From: Prinia subflava
Taxonomy: Eukaryota; Chordata; Aves; Passeriformes; Cisticolidae
Length of the DNA: 64,000 nucleotides
Assembly (NCBI RefSeq): GCF_021018805.1
Contig: NW_026960607.1
Location: forward strand, 2,854,501 to 2,918,500
Direction: 5' to 3'
The translations under genes were made by a program, and so were the position numbers. Under the pieces are notes generated by a model. The model saw only the letters and a program-made list of their open reading frames with translations. It was not told where the DNA came from and searched no databases. Within the stretch, counting starts at the first letter, position 1. Every line of letters begins with the position of its first letter. Positions 32,970-44,690 of this stretch are shown piece after piece.

Positions 32970-33382
32970 TGTGGGATTGCATTTTATGGAAATGGTTTGC
33001 TCTGGCTCACCCTTGGAAAATGTATGGTTTGTCCTAAGTCTGTATCCTCCCTGCAGTATCCTGTATCTGTAACCTCATTGGCTGGAGAATGTTACCGCGC
33101 CCCTTTGAACCTCTGTGATAAGAATGCCAAGGCAGAAGGCTCTGCCCCTCTTGCCCCTCTTCCCCTGGAGGCGTCCGGACGCTCCTCTCTCCTCTCCCCC
33201 CCTTTCCCCCTCCCCCCTCCCCTTCCCCTCTCCCTCAGTGAATAAACCCTCACCTCATCAGCACCCCACCGGCGTCTGAAGTCTCCTTGCCTGCAAGCCC
33301 GGGAACACCACGACCCCAAAAGACCCCGGGGGTCTCCGGGGGGCACTCCCCGGGGACCCCCCCATAAATTTAAACAACAACA
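32970..33382 (+). repeat. 5' LTR of copy B
   Basis: TGTGGGATTGC to AACAACAACA. It contains an inverted CCAAT (ATTGG, 33077-33081), a pyrimidine tract at 33180-33237 and AATAAA at 33241-33246. No clear TATA box is seen. The end has a strong CCCCGGGGGTCTCCGGGG inverted-repeat region. Confidence 0.95.
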
Positions 33383-33384
33383 GA

Positions 33385-33402
33385 TGGCGCCCAACGTGGG
33401 GC
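33385..33402 (+). other. Primer binding site, perfect Lys1,2 type
   Basis: TGGCGCCCAACGTGGGGC, two bases after the LTR, matches the complement of the tRNA-Lys1,2 3' end over all 18 bases. This primer is used by several betaretroviruses. Confidence 0.93.
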
Positions 33403-35247
33403 AACGGCATCGGCGACCCTGGGGCAAGATGGACCATGGTAACTCCGTTTCTGTGCCGTCTCCGGTGGAGCGGCCGTTCTGGGCCATCGCGGCCCGGGGC
33501 GGCCCCTCCCCCACCGCGCGGAGACCTCGTGAGCCCCGGCGCGGCGGGACCGCTGCAGCGGCGCGAGGCTGCGGCGCGGCCCCGGCCCGCCTCGGCTCGG
33601 CGGCGCGGGCTGCGCGGCAGCGGCGCGGCACCGTCCGGCCCGCGGCAGCCGCGGCGCGGGCGGCGAACCGGTGGCGGAGCGGCCCCGGCCCGGCACGGCC
33701 CCGGCGGAGGAGCGGCCCCAGCCCAGCGGGACCGCGGCGCGGGGCAGTCCCGGCGGAGCCAACACGTGGTCCCGGCCCCGCCGCAGCGCGCGCGGGCCCC
33801 AGCACCGGGAGAAGCCGCGCGGAGAGCAGGCGCCCCTCCCCCCGCCCGGCAACAGCGGCGAGAAGAGCCCCGCACACCGTCGATCGAGCCCGAGCAGCCA
33901 ACGCCCCTGGACAGCAGCGAAAGGAACTCAGCCAGACGGCCATCAGAGAAGGAAAAAGCAGTCTTCAGTTGTGCCCAAGCCCCGCACCTTCCAAAACTCG
34001 GTTTTGTAAATTGTGTAACCTCCTTCCTTACCCCCTCCTCCCCTCGCTGCTCCTTCTCCCTAACCCCCTTTCCCTTAACAAACCCCCGAGAGTTAACCCT
34101 TTCCTGCTAAACCCGGTACGGCACAGCTAACACCACGTGCTGCGCTGTGACCGCATGGCCACCATGGCCACGTGCTCTCAGTCCCATCTTCCGCTTTTCA
34201 AGTCCCACAAGGTAAACGCTAAGAAACCAAACCCCAAAGCTAAAGTGAATTTGTAATACCAGTTTTGCAGCCTTGTATAATTGTTAATGCTACTTTGATT
34301 CCCTTTCCCTGTTTTTCTGCCCCTGTCCCTTGCTGTTCTGGCCAAACAGCAGGGTGTCCCAAACCCCTCCATTTCCTTCCCATCCCCATGAAGTAGTTTT
34401 ACAATTATGCCTTTCTAGCTTTTGTGTGTGTTCATATTGCAGATTCCCCTGTTTTCTAATTTAGAAAGCAGAGGCCTTTTCAGGTCACAAGTGTAGATCC
34501 AAGGGAAGCAGTTTTTGAATTGTCTTCTTGTAAGGCGCGATTCAGTAGTGTAGACTATTGAATCTGTAACGCTTTTGGGTTTATGCTGTCCTCAGTTAGT
34601 TCTGAGGGTGATTGATAACCTAAATTGGTGTCTGAGAAAGTATTTGACGGTTTTTGTAGTTTTTTTTCTTTTGTTTTTCTTTTGATGACCTAAAACTGGG
34701 GGTCTTTTCCTTTCGGTTGAACCAGTTGGAAAGTGAAAGGAGTGGTTTAGCTCAGATCCGTGAGTGTCGGTGACTTGCTGTTCAAGCCTTACGGGAATTC
34801 CGTGACAGATAAATGGCAGCTTGAGTTGATTTAAATTCCTCACTGCCCCTGCCCGGCCCCAATGGGGGAACTGCAGCAGGCCACCTGGAGAATCTGAAGC
34901 CGTGTGTGGAGCCCGGGGAACTCCACGTGTTTTCCTGTCCCTGGAATGGGAGCAGAGGTCAGCGCCTCAGCCTAAGCTGGGGGCTGTGGTGGTCTGAAAA
35001 GCCAGTTGGAAAAGACTAGACACTATTAGGCCAGTCACGCTGGAAAGGCTCAAACAAATTTGTTAACTTGTTTCAAATCTTGCAATATAAACTCACATAA
35101 CCCGTCTACTGCAATTATAACATAATCCTTACTGCAATTGTATTTGGTTTCATGCTGCAAAACTGTAATTACTGTTTCATTTTTTAAATTGTTAATGGTC
35201 ATATGTCATACTTCTCTTCTCACATTCTAAAGAAAAAAAGGGTGACT
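33403..35247 (+). other. Copy B internal region: GC-rich leader plus noncoding sequence
   Basis: 33440-33890 is extremely GC- and CpG-rich and therefore open in several frames on both strands. The plus frame from an ATG at 33384 (overlapping the primer site) runs 248 codons to 34130, and another starts at 33436 with a good context (GACCATGG). Both are Ala/Arg/Pro-rich with no domain. A short part (the AIREGKSSLQLCPSPAP stretch) stays in the same register in copy C, but C then stops. 34130-35247 is noncoding with T runs. Coding function is doubtful. A packaging or dimerisation role for the leader is an inference. Confidence 0.7.
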
Positions 35248-35660
35248 TGTGGGATTGCATTTTATGGAAATGGTTTGCTCTGGCTCACCCTTGGAAAATG
35301 TATGGTTTGTCCTAAGTCTGTATCCTCCCTGCAGTATCCTGTATCTGTAACCTCATTGGCTGGAGAATGTTACCGCGCCCCTTTGAACCTCTGTGATAAG
35401 AATGCCAAGGCAGAAGGCTCTGCCCCTCTTGCCCCTCTTCCCCTGGAGGCGTCCGGACGCTCCTCTCTCCTCTCCCCCCCTTTCCCCCTCCCCCCTCCCC
35501 TTCCCCTCTCCCTCAGTGAATAAACCCTCACCTCATCAGCACCCCACCGGCGTCTGAAGTCTCCTTGCCTGCAAGCCCGGGAACACCACGACCCCAAAAG
35601 ACCCCGGGGGTCTCCGGGGGGCACTCCCCGGGGACCCCCCCATAAATTTAAACAACAACA
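35248..35660 (+). repeat. 3' LTR of copy B
   Basis: 413 bp, no difference from the 5' LTR found by direct reading. AATAAA is at 35519-35524. It ends AACAACAACA and is followed by CATAGT. Confidence 0.95.
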
Positions 35661-35666
35661 CATAGT

Positions 35667-38600
35667 AATAGAAACTTGAACTGTTTTGTATTATAAAGGT
35701 ACTGTACTCTGTAATTACGATACATTGAGAAGGTATGTGCATGCCATGTTTCCAGTTCTTTATGTAGTGATCAGGTTGGCTTAGACACTTACCTAGTTTC
35801 ATATCGTGAAGTTTCTCCTTTCAGTAAGGAGGGAAAAAGCTATTTTTATGTTCACTGAAACATAAATAATCCTGTACTTATCCAGGGACAGAAAGCTTTG
35901 GATTTTATTGTTTGCTATAGGGATTTCATCTTAGGTCATCATCATAGAAAATTTATGAGATGCTTCAAGTCACCTGAAAAATGTCTTAATTTGATTTGGA
36001 AGTATCACTTGTCAGTTTAATAATTTTAATTTGTGTGTTTATTAACATCCTGACATACAGAGGTCCTTGGCACCAAAATCTGAAATTTGGTGTGTATTAA
36101 TCTATATGTGGTTTTTTTGAGGGCACCACAATGGCATAACAGTTGTGATTACAAAAACTGAATATAGTCAAAACAAATCCAGAAAACATCACTGCCCCAG
36201 GAGAGATGAGATTTGTCCATTTGAGCCTACTGGAAAAAGACTGCATGTAGATACTGTGCAGTCATAAATTTGTAATGTGTAGCCATTGTGACTGGAGGGA
36301 TAAATATTCAGTACCTGTTATTACCTGATAAAGTCATAAATATGTATGGATCCATTTTATGTGATAATTAGAGAATCTAGTTTTAACATCTGCTTTTACC
36401 TGATAAACAAACTTTATTATTTTAAATAAAGGCAAAGCAATCATTTACAAGCTATAGGCTCCATGAAGAGCTGAAGCAAAGCTAAGAAATGGAGGAAAAA
36501 AGCAATATTTTAGATGCACATTCTCTGTTAAACAGGAGGCTGTGCAAACAAGAGCTACATGTGCTATCCTTCTATAATTTTTTGAAAATACTCGTCTGCT
36601 TTTTGAGTACATTTGTAAGCAATTGAACTAAATTTAATTTGAAATAAAATGGAGTTTTGGACAAATATGGCCATACCAAATACGTTTATTTTGTGAATGA
36701 AGTTTGAGTGCTTACCAGGATAGCTGATTTGTATAGCCCCACCTCTGGTGGAAAATTGGATCAATATAGTCTGATAATCCATTGTCACAATGGTCAGATA
36801 ATAGGCAATATACAAATAATTAGAAAATCTAAGTCAAGAATTGCTATTTTACATTATAGTCTTAGTCTTGGGTCATAACTTGCATGCTATTTCACGAAGT
36901 GCAAAATATTTGGAGTCCTTACTTTTCCTTCCCAACAGCCGCTGTGGGAGAAACTCGTGAAATTCAGATTTCTTCCTTGCCAGCTGATAAAGTGAGAAGT
37001 AGTTTTAAAAGGTACTGCCTTTTATTTTTTTTTTCAGAGCTTTTAAACTCCCACTGCTGTTTATCAATATAAATTACTTTCAGTCTCTTTATAAGTTCCA
37101 TTTCCTTAAAAAATTGCTTTATGATGAGGAATATATCTTGGCAAGATGGCCCCATAAATCACAGAAGTATAGTTGTGAGAAATGGAGAATGATGTGCTAA
37201 ATAAATTACTATTTTTTGTATGTTAGAAAAGTACAGGAAGGAATCCAGAGAGCCCAGAAGGTTTTGGATTTTGAGTCTGTGCTGTCTCTTTCTTTTTTTA
37301 AGAAAATTGCCTGACTGTTTCTGATGTAGAAAAGCATTCTGGTACCATTGACATTCCTGCAACTCCTTCCTTTGAACTCCTATTTTGGCTGCCACTGTTT
37401 CATCCTCCTGCTGCTGTCTTCTCACAGAGCTGTTTATTGCACACATTTGCTCCTGCCTAGTGCTGTTTTCAGTTGTCCCCATCTCACAGCTGGTAACAGA
37501 CCTTTATTCCTGCTGACAAAATCTGGCAAATGGGCTGTGTGACATAAAAGCCCTTGATTCTGAGTGGAAATGAGTGCTGGTTGAGTCTTATGGGAGGAAT
37601 GAATGGAGTATTTTATTTACATGGCTCATGGGAAACACACCCTATGCCTGATATTCACAGGTTGAGGTCCAACCTATGAATGTACATAGAATTAATTTGA
37701 CATGATACTCTTATCTTTATTTTTCAAAGAGTTTGGAGCCACTCATGGAAATCTGGTTGTTTCATAAGATATGAAGATAAATGATCCATTCTTTCATTCT
37801 TTGAATGAATAAATATGTTTATTTATTTGAATAAATTATCTATTGTTTAAATAGCCTTCATAATGCAAATGTGGACAAAGGATGATAATTTCTTTGCCTT
37901 ACTGAGTTTTAATAGTAGCAAAGACATTTTTTTACAACATCTGTTCCTCAGTAATGTGCTTCCTTCTGTCACTTTTACTGCCCTTTAATGTAGGCAGCCC
38001 AAGGATAAATGGCCAAAGCAGAGGTCTGCCATTTCCCCTGAGTGACAAATCCCTCAGAGTCCATTGCCAGCTGAAATTGTTCTGTCTTGAGGCAACTCAG
38101 GGTTTCCTTACTTGAGATGATTATAATTAACTCCCTGATGATCCTGCCACCCCCCTCCTCTGTCATACTAGGTTGATCTTATGTGAGGTCCCTCAAGGCT
38201 GTTCCTGCAGCTGGCTGGATGGATACAGGCAGACTGAAGCAGTGTAGGCTGTAACATGTTTTCCTTTCTTGTGAAAATCCAAAGCATGATTCTTACAGAA
38301 TTAGTACTCAGCTTCATGCTTTGCATGATTTGCATAAATAATAAAAAAATTATAATGTGATTACTGATAAAACTCATGAAAGACACAAAAAACCCAGAAA
38401 CAATAATTAAAAGAAGCAGATGGTTAATGTGAATTTGTGTCTGGGTGTTTTATTGGAACCAAAGACAAGTCATATTTAAGGACAAGGAATTCAGCCCACA
38501 AGTTTAGAGACACTGTCCACGAAAGCAGTGACTTTGAAATCACTAAGGTTTTGTAAAGTGCCTGTACTGGTGCCTTATTTCAGATGAAGAACATGCTTTT

Positions 38601-40199
38601 AAAATCAGTTTCCCCATCATGCCATTGAGAAACATCCAGTCTGAGAGACCAGCCTGGATATAATCCAAAGTAATACCTACCAGAAAAGGGTGCAGTGTGG
38701 GCATGCAGCTGCATGAGAGTTCTCTGAGTGAACTGATAGCAAATAGAGTTGGTTTGTAAGGCAGACTGTAGGGTAATATATTATTTTGCAAATAGGTGTG
38801 GGTATGTTTATGGTCATGTGACCAGGATATTGCATACAGTTCTAGTATCCATAGTTTCAAAGGATTATAATAATGCAATCAGAAACTGTGAAGATGTTTC
38901 AAAAAGATATCTTGGAGTAGAAGAGATAGTCATCTGGATCTGCAATGTGGTGGGGTTTTTTCTTTGATTTGTATTCTAAAAACTTTTATTATTGTGGCTA
39001 TGAATCTTCAAGATTCATAGCCACATAAGGACTGAGAAGGTTTTTTATAGACTTGGCAAAAGATATGTTGTAAACTAATGATTGGAAGATAGACAAATTT
39101 AAATTGCCTATATGCATCTTTTTTTTTTTTAATGTTGGGGATTATTAATTTTTGGCACAAGCTTTCATGGAAAGTCATGATTTTTTCATCTCTTGATATC
39201 CTCAGATCAGGACAGAATGCCCTGTTGGAACTTGTAGTCTAGCTAAGCACAAATTACACATCCTACCTAGTACAGAACTGTGATACACACTGGGTCAAGC
39301 TAAACAAAATCAAACAAATAGTCCTTTCCAGCCCCAAAATCCATGAATATGTGTTGTTAAATTTATATATGCCAACCTTTTACACAACTGACTTCTTAAT
39401 TTGAGTTACTTTATAACTATGCGTTATCTGTCACCTGTGCTATCTAGTTTCTAGCATGCTTTTGTTTCTGGAATTAGTGAATCTCTGTCCTGCACATTCT
39501 CAAGGCACTTCTTCCAGGCAGTGCTTTCATGCAGATAAGGCATTCTACAAACAAAAGAGCACAATGCTCTTGTGACAGGTGGTGCTGTGATGTAACCTTA
39601 ATTAATCAAACATACTGCTTGGGATTTTTTCCAGAGAGCCTTACATGGGCACTCAGTAACTGAGGGTGTGGGTAGCAGAAACATCATTAAAAGGAGATAT
39701 GATATTATTTCAATTTGTCATTATTTAAGACTATTGATTTTGTCATTTCATTTAATCTCAGGATATTTTCAGCACCTAATAACCCAATAAAATTTTAAAA
39801 TTATCTCCTAAAATCTGCCATAGGACTTTTAAATTTTATTTTCTGCCTATCACCATTATCCCAGCCTGGGGAATGAGATTAGGGCCAGCAGCTGTCTATT
39901 TAATAACTATATTTTTTTGTTTAGAAAGCTGTGGTGCTCCATATGTCAGCATGGAGTGGCAGTTGATGTGTGAAATGAAGATAAGAGATTCTGTTGAGTC
40001 TGATAGGGGTTTTGCTACACTGTTTAGAGAGAGATGTATTTTATTCTGACATCTAAACACTGACGACTTAAAGAATCTTGAGAGACTGGGCCATTGATGA
40101 AGGAAATAAGTCAAGGCATTTTTAATTCTTAGATCTAGTTTTGAGTGATTTAGGGTAGGTGCTACAAATAGAACTTGATCTAGAAATAAAATGTATTCA
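35667..40199. other. Unique AT-rich noncoding DNA
   Basis: No gene recognised. It contains the 33-base palindrome listed at 38993 and several T runs. All frames are 111 codons or fewer with no support. Confidence 0.55.
38993..39025. repeat. Perfect 33-base palindrome
   Basis: Arms TGTGGCTATGAATCTT and AAGATTCATAGCCACA are exact reverse complements around one central C (39009). No terminator-like or tRNA-like context is seen. Confidence 0.95.
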
Positions 40200-40322
40200 T
40201 ATTGGGCCATATATTAGAGCATGATGCTAATAACACTGAGGTCGTGGATTTAATTCACTTAAGAGCTGGACTTGATTCTTCTGGGTCCCTTCCAACCCAG
40301 ACTACTCTGTGATTCTGTGATC
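40200..40322 (+). repeat. tRNA-Ile-derived SINE with CR1-type tail (TguSINE1-like)
   Basis: The head (TTAGAGCATGATGCTAATAA, then GAGGTCGTGG) matches the anticodon and variable region of a tRNA-Ile, and the tail (GGGTCCCTTCCAACCCAGA, then CTGTGATTCTGTGA) is a CR1 3' end. This combination is known for a songbird SINE mobilised by CR1. The T-arm and acceptor end are broken, so it is not a tRNA gene. Confidence 0.85.
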
Positions 40323-42809
40323 TGTAGCTCTCTGTAGATTACTAGACATTTGTAATAGAATACTAAAGAGATCAAATGGACCATATTCTCACAACAATGA
40401 TTAAGAAAAAATTTTACTTGAAAAGTTTAATGGTCTACAACATGAGAAATGGAACAGAAGCAATTCAGATATGACACAAAATATCAGTATGATGAATGAA
40501 TATATAATATATGCAATTTGTGCTCATATAAATAATGAAGAAATAAATATATTTGTTTAAATACAATAGTTAAGCCCATTTTGAAGACCAATAATAAATA
40601 GTTAACTTTTTAGAGCAGAAAAATCTGTATTTAATCTGTGCTTGAAGGCGCTTTGGGATGCATCCCCTGCATGGATGCACACTCAGCACCTGGGGACAGC
40701 ATCCTGGTGCTGAATCCTGATTTTACTGTGTTTTATAATGGTACAATGATCTTAATCTATATGAGGTAATCCAATATGCTAGCATCTTAATCCACATTAT
40801 TTTAGACTCAAGGCTACTTTGCGTGCGAACTTTTTTGCCTGATTTTTGCCTGTGAAAAAGGTCTGTTTCTCACAGAACCACTTGTCTATAGGATCTCTAA
40901 CTTTTCTGTTGTCTAACTTCCTTGTCACCTAAGTAAAGCTAACAGGATTTAGACTACTTTTGTAGCAGCTTGTGCAAACTTGTACACACTAATTTACTTT
41001 CTTATTCTATCTCCAAGTAGTTATTGAATATTATTTCTAAAATTGCCTTAAACTAAATAGTGTGTGGAGTTGTGTGCACCCAAACAACTAAATGAATGAT
41101 GAGTAAATGGTAGCTTTATACCTCTGCTGCAGGCTAGAAATATTCAAATAACAGATGTAAACCCTACGGTAAATAAAGTCCTTCAGATATATCGGTCAGA
41201 AGTCAATGATATTCACTGAAGGTTTTGACTTCCTTTCCTTCATAATGATATGTAAATTCATATGCAATATCTTCTTCAAAAAGCTACTTAGAAGACAGTT
41301 GTTGGGGTTTTGTTTTTGCTTGCCTGTTTGATGGAAGCTTAAAAACTAAAATTAGTTGTTGAAGTGCTTGATTAGCATTCTTAATTCTCTGTGACATGGT
41401 CTGTTGCTTTATGTCCTGCAAATTAATAGCATCAAGGCCAATTGCTTGGAGACAGCATAAGTATTTCTGTGTTTAGAAATGAAAAGAGCGCTGGGAAATA
41501 TATGAAAAATAGGTTTAATTAAGTAGGGAGAAGTAGGGAATGATATGCATTTAAGACATTGTAGAAAGTGCCTCACTTCATGTGTTTGCAGCTAGAGAAG
41601 CAGCTGTCCTGTTAAAGTGAACCTGTTGTCCAGTTCACTCTTGTATCTTCAACCAAGCACATTTTAAACTCAAAAACAATATGACAAGTGGGAGTAAATT
41701 TGGTCAGGAGATTGAGGCTTATATTGTTTTTTATTCAAGTTGATTCTACACAGATTTACTCCATAAATAGATGTTTCTCTCCTGAATCAGAGTTACTGTA
41801 ACGCTGAGAAAAAAGTTTTGAGTGATATAAACTGTGTTGCTGTTCACCCTATCTCATGCCAAGTATCTCTGTCATTGTCACTTTCCTCACTTCTCAAATG
41901 GGTTGTGAGGGGGAAAAGTCCAACAAAGCAGTGCTCTGAGTTGAAAAGTAATAGCAGTTTCTTTACAAATATTCCGTTGCATTAAGATATACTTTTGAGC
42001 CTGTTTTGCAAAGTGATACAATCTAATTCTGATGAAAGATGCTCTGCATCCATGAAGCTCCTTATCCTGGCCTGCTGCCAGCTGAGAGCAGCTCCCCAGG
42101 AACACTGAAGCAAGGGATTTGTGTTTTCCTGAGAGTCAGGAACATAAGTTGCTGCTGCAGGTACGTGCTTCTCCTTATTGTGCTCTGCCAAAATACCATG
42201 GTCAAGGGATGTGGCAGACAGCTGAGGCAGCTTTGGGGAAGTTCATTGCAGTGCTGTAATAATAAAAAATTTAGAAGGGGTGAAGCTTAACAGTTATGAA
42301 GGCACATCTTAACAACTGTTGTGCTTATAGAAATGTGTAATGAGTACTCTTAACAAACAAGATTAATTTCTTACTTGAAGTATAATGAGCTGCCTAAAAC
42401 TTTTCTGCTGATCAATGTCTGCTTATTTTTATTATGAGGAATTTATCACATTCAGCCCCTATTTCCCAGTTTAGAAACAGACTTTAAACATCAAGAATAT
42501 GGATTTTCTCCTCTTCATCTTACAGGGACCAATAGAAACAGAGCAGAAAGGTTCAAAGCCCTTGACTCCTTTGTCTTTAATCTCCAGCATCAGGAGCAGC
42601 AAGTAGAGTTGCTCTGCCCAGGAAGTGGGCTGACTGGGGAGTATTGGTGTAACTGCTGGATCATTCCTGAAGGCTGCTCTTTTTGAAAGGGCTGGATGAT
42701 GATAATAGGAATGTGAATTTATAAAATGGCTCAATGTTTGAACTGCACTATCACATCAGCATTTGAGTGTGTCAGATGCAGACCTTGACCAGTTATGAAT
42801 AAAAGAGGG
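40323..42809. other. Unique noncoding DNA
   Basis: No gene or confident repeat recognised in this stretch. Confidence 0.5.
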
Positions 42810-43864
42810 GTCCTGTGTTGAGATAAGGGAGAGATCGCTCCTCAATTACATCATGGGCAAAACAGACTTCATTTGGGGAAATTAATTGAATTTATTAATG
42901 ATCAAGTCAAAGTAGAATACTGCGAAATAAACCCAAATCTTAAAAATACCTTCCCCAACCCTTTTCCTGGACTTTAATTTATTCCTAAGAATTTATTCCT
43001 AAGAATTTATTCCTAAGAATTCTCTACTTCCTCCTCATCAGTATTGCAGAGGAATGAAGAATGGGGGCTTTGAGTTCATCACATGTTGCTTCTGTTCCTC
43101 CTTCTTCCTCAGGGGCAAGACTTCTCATACTTTTCCTCTGCTCCAGCATGGAGTCCCTCCTACATGAGACTGTCCTCCATGAGCTTCTCCAATATGAGTC
43201 CTTCTCATTGGCTACAGTTCTTCACAAACTGCTCTAGCTCTCCCTTCCAAAGGGTGCAATCTCCCTTCCAAAGGGTGCAATTCCTCAGGGACAGCTTGCT
43301 CCAGCATGGAGCCCCTACAGGGTCACAAGTCCTGTCAGCAAACCTGCTCCAGCATGGGCTCCTCTGTCCACAGTGCTGTAGGTCCTGCCAGGAGCCTGCT
43401 GCAGAATGGTCTTCCCACAAGGTAACTATCTCCTTCAGGCATCCCCCTGCTCTGGTATGGAGTCCTCCATGGGCCACAGGTCCATCTCTGCATCCATGGG
43501 CTGCAGGAGAACAGTTGCTTCACCATGGCCTTCAACATGGGCTGCAGGGGAATCAGCTCTGGTACCTGGAGCACTTCCTGCCTCTCTACTGACCTCAGTA
43601 TCTGCAGGGCTATTGCTCTCACATATTTGCACTCCTCTCTTCTCTGGCTGCAATTGCTTCTGTGAAATAACTTTTTCCCTTCTTAAATCTGTTCCCACAG
43701 AGGCGCCACTGTCTCTGGTGGGCTCAGCCTTGGCCAGCGGTGGGTCTGTTTTGGATCCAGCTGGCACTGGCCCTATCACACATGGAGGAGGCTTCTGGCA
43801 GCTTCTCACAGAAACTGCCCCTGCATCCCCCCTTCTACCAAAACCCTGCCACACCAATCCAACA
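42810..43864 (-). mobile_element. ERVL-type solo LTR (left edge approximate)
   Basis: The minus strand begins TGTTGGATTGGTGTGGCAGGG at 43864, a start I recognise from a common avian ERVL LTR, and the whole stretch has that family's typical repeated phrases (CTCCAGCATGG, GGGCTGCAGG, CCTGCCAGGAGCCTGCTG). It includes a 21-bp tandem duplication near 43240-43281 and three 14-bp TTTATTCCTAAGAA units at about 42976-43021. Overlapping frames on both strands are by-products. No internal region is attached. Confidence 0.7.
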
Positions 43865-44239
43865 CAGGTGTACACTTACAGCAATGAAAATACAGTGAAC
43901 CTAGCCAAATTTCCTGAAGGAGAAATGGACAAAAAGAACAAATACTTTGTAAATATATATCACCTGTTATCGGTTTACATTATTTAGTTCTATGATAAAG
44001 AACTCATCATTCTCTGGGTTTTGATATTTTATATTTAACTACAACTCACTTTATCCTTTGGTCTAGGTAACTCCTTTTCCTGTAATTTTAAAGTGACTGA
44101 ATGATTTATCTTTGGTCTTTGCTCACCTGAGCTTGCATGCAATGTCCAGAAGAATGAGAATCTACAGGCCATTTTGACAGAATTCATAACTTCAGTAAAG
44201 CCTCAAACAGCTTTTTCTGAGCTTCCAAATGGTGAGCCT
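43865..44239. other. Unique noncoding DNA
   Basis: Nothing recognisable between the ERVL LTR and the CR1 fragment. Confidence 0.5.
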
Positions 44240-44690
44240 CAGAATAGAAGAGCCTGGAAGCAATTTATGGAGCTTTTCTAGTCCAACTGTCATGCTCAGA
44301 GCAGGGTTATCTAGAGCAGGTTGCTCAGGACTATGCCTAGTTGTGTTTTGAATATCTGCAAAGTTGGAGACTCCACACCTCTCTGGGCAGCCTATTCCAG
44401 TGTTTGATCACCTACAATGTAAAATGTTTTTTATTTTATTTAAATAGAACTGACCTCAGGACCTTTTCTGCCTACATGATTTTCAACTGGTCCTCCCAGC
44501 ACATACTGGTGCACGGGATTGCCCCTCAGGTGCAGGAATTTGTATGTCTCTTTACTTAACTGCAGGAGATTCCTGTTAGCCCAATACTCCAGCCTGTCCA
44601 GGTCCCTCTCATTGGTAACAAAACGATCTGGAGTATCCTGCCAATTTTTTATCATCTGGAAATAGAATGGACAAGCCAGTAGTTGAGATT
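44240..44690 (-). repeat. CR1 LINE 3'-terminal fragment
   Basis: The plus strand is antisense CR1: GCTCAGAGCAGGGTTATCTAG, GGAGACTCCACACCTCTCTG, GGGCAGCCTATTCCAGTG, then CAGGTGCAGGAATTTG and CCAGCCTGTCCAGGTCCCTC. It is heavily diverged, non-coding and lacks the extreme 3' repeat. Confidence 0.85.

Larger units (their letters stand above)
32964..35666 (+). mobile_element. Non-autonomous LTR element copy B, very young
   Basis: LTRs at 32970-33382 and 35248-35660 are both 413 bp and read as identical base for base. The target CATAGT is duplicated at 32964-32969 and 35661-35666. A perfect 18-base Lys1,2 primer site and a purine tract (AGAAAAAAAGGGTGAC before 35248) are intact, yet the 1865-bp interior has no gag, pro, pol or env motif in any frame. 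The interior is a GC-rich leader (33440-33890), a pyrimidine-rich stretch, then ordinary noncoding sequence shared with copies A and C. It thus has all the cis signals for reverse transcription and integration and none of the proteins. The 6-bp duplication matches that of ERV1 and element D. Confidence 0.93.

Noticed and set aside
33092..34130. Several long overlapping frames (160-283 codons) on both strands as possible genes
   Set aside because: They arise from very high GC content with few stop codons, are Ala/Arg/Pro-rich without domains, and the minus-strand ones run through the LTR. Copy C does not keep them.
40200..40275. tRNA-Ile gene
   Set aside because: The acceptor and T-arm are disrupted and a CR1 tail follows, so it is a SINE head.
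43083..43987. Overlapping frames of 146-193 codons on both strands
   Set aside because: They lie in the repetitive ERVL-type LTR whose phrase-like repeats stay open in several frames. No domain seen.
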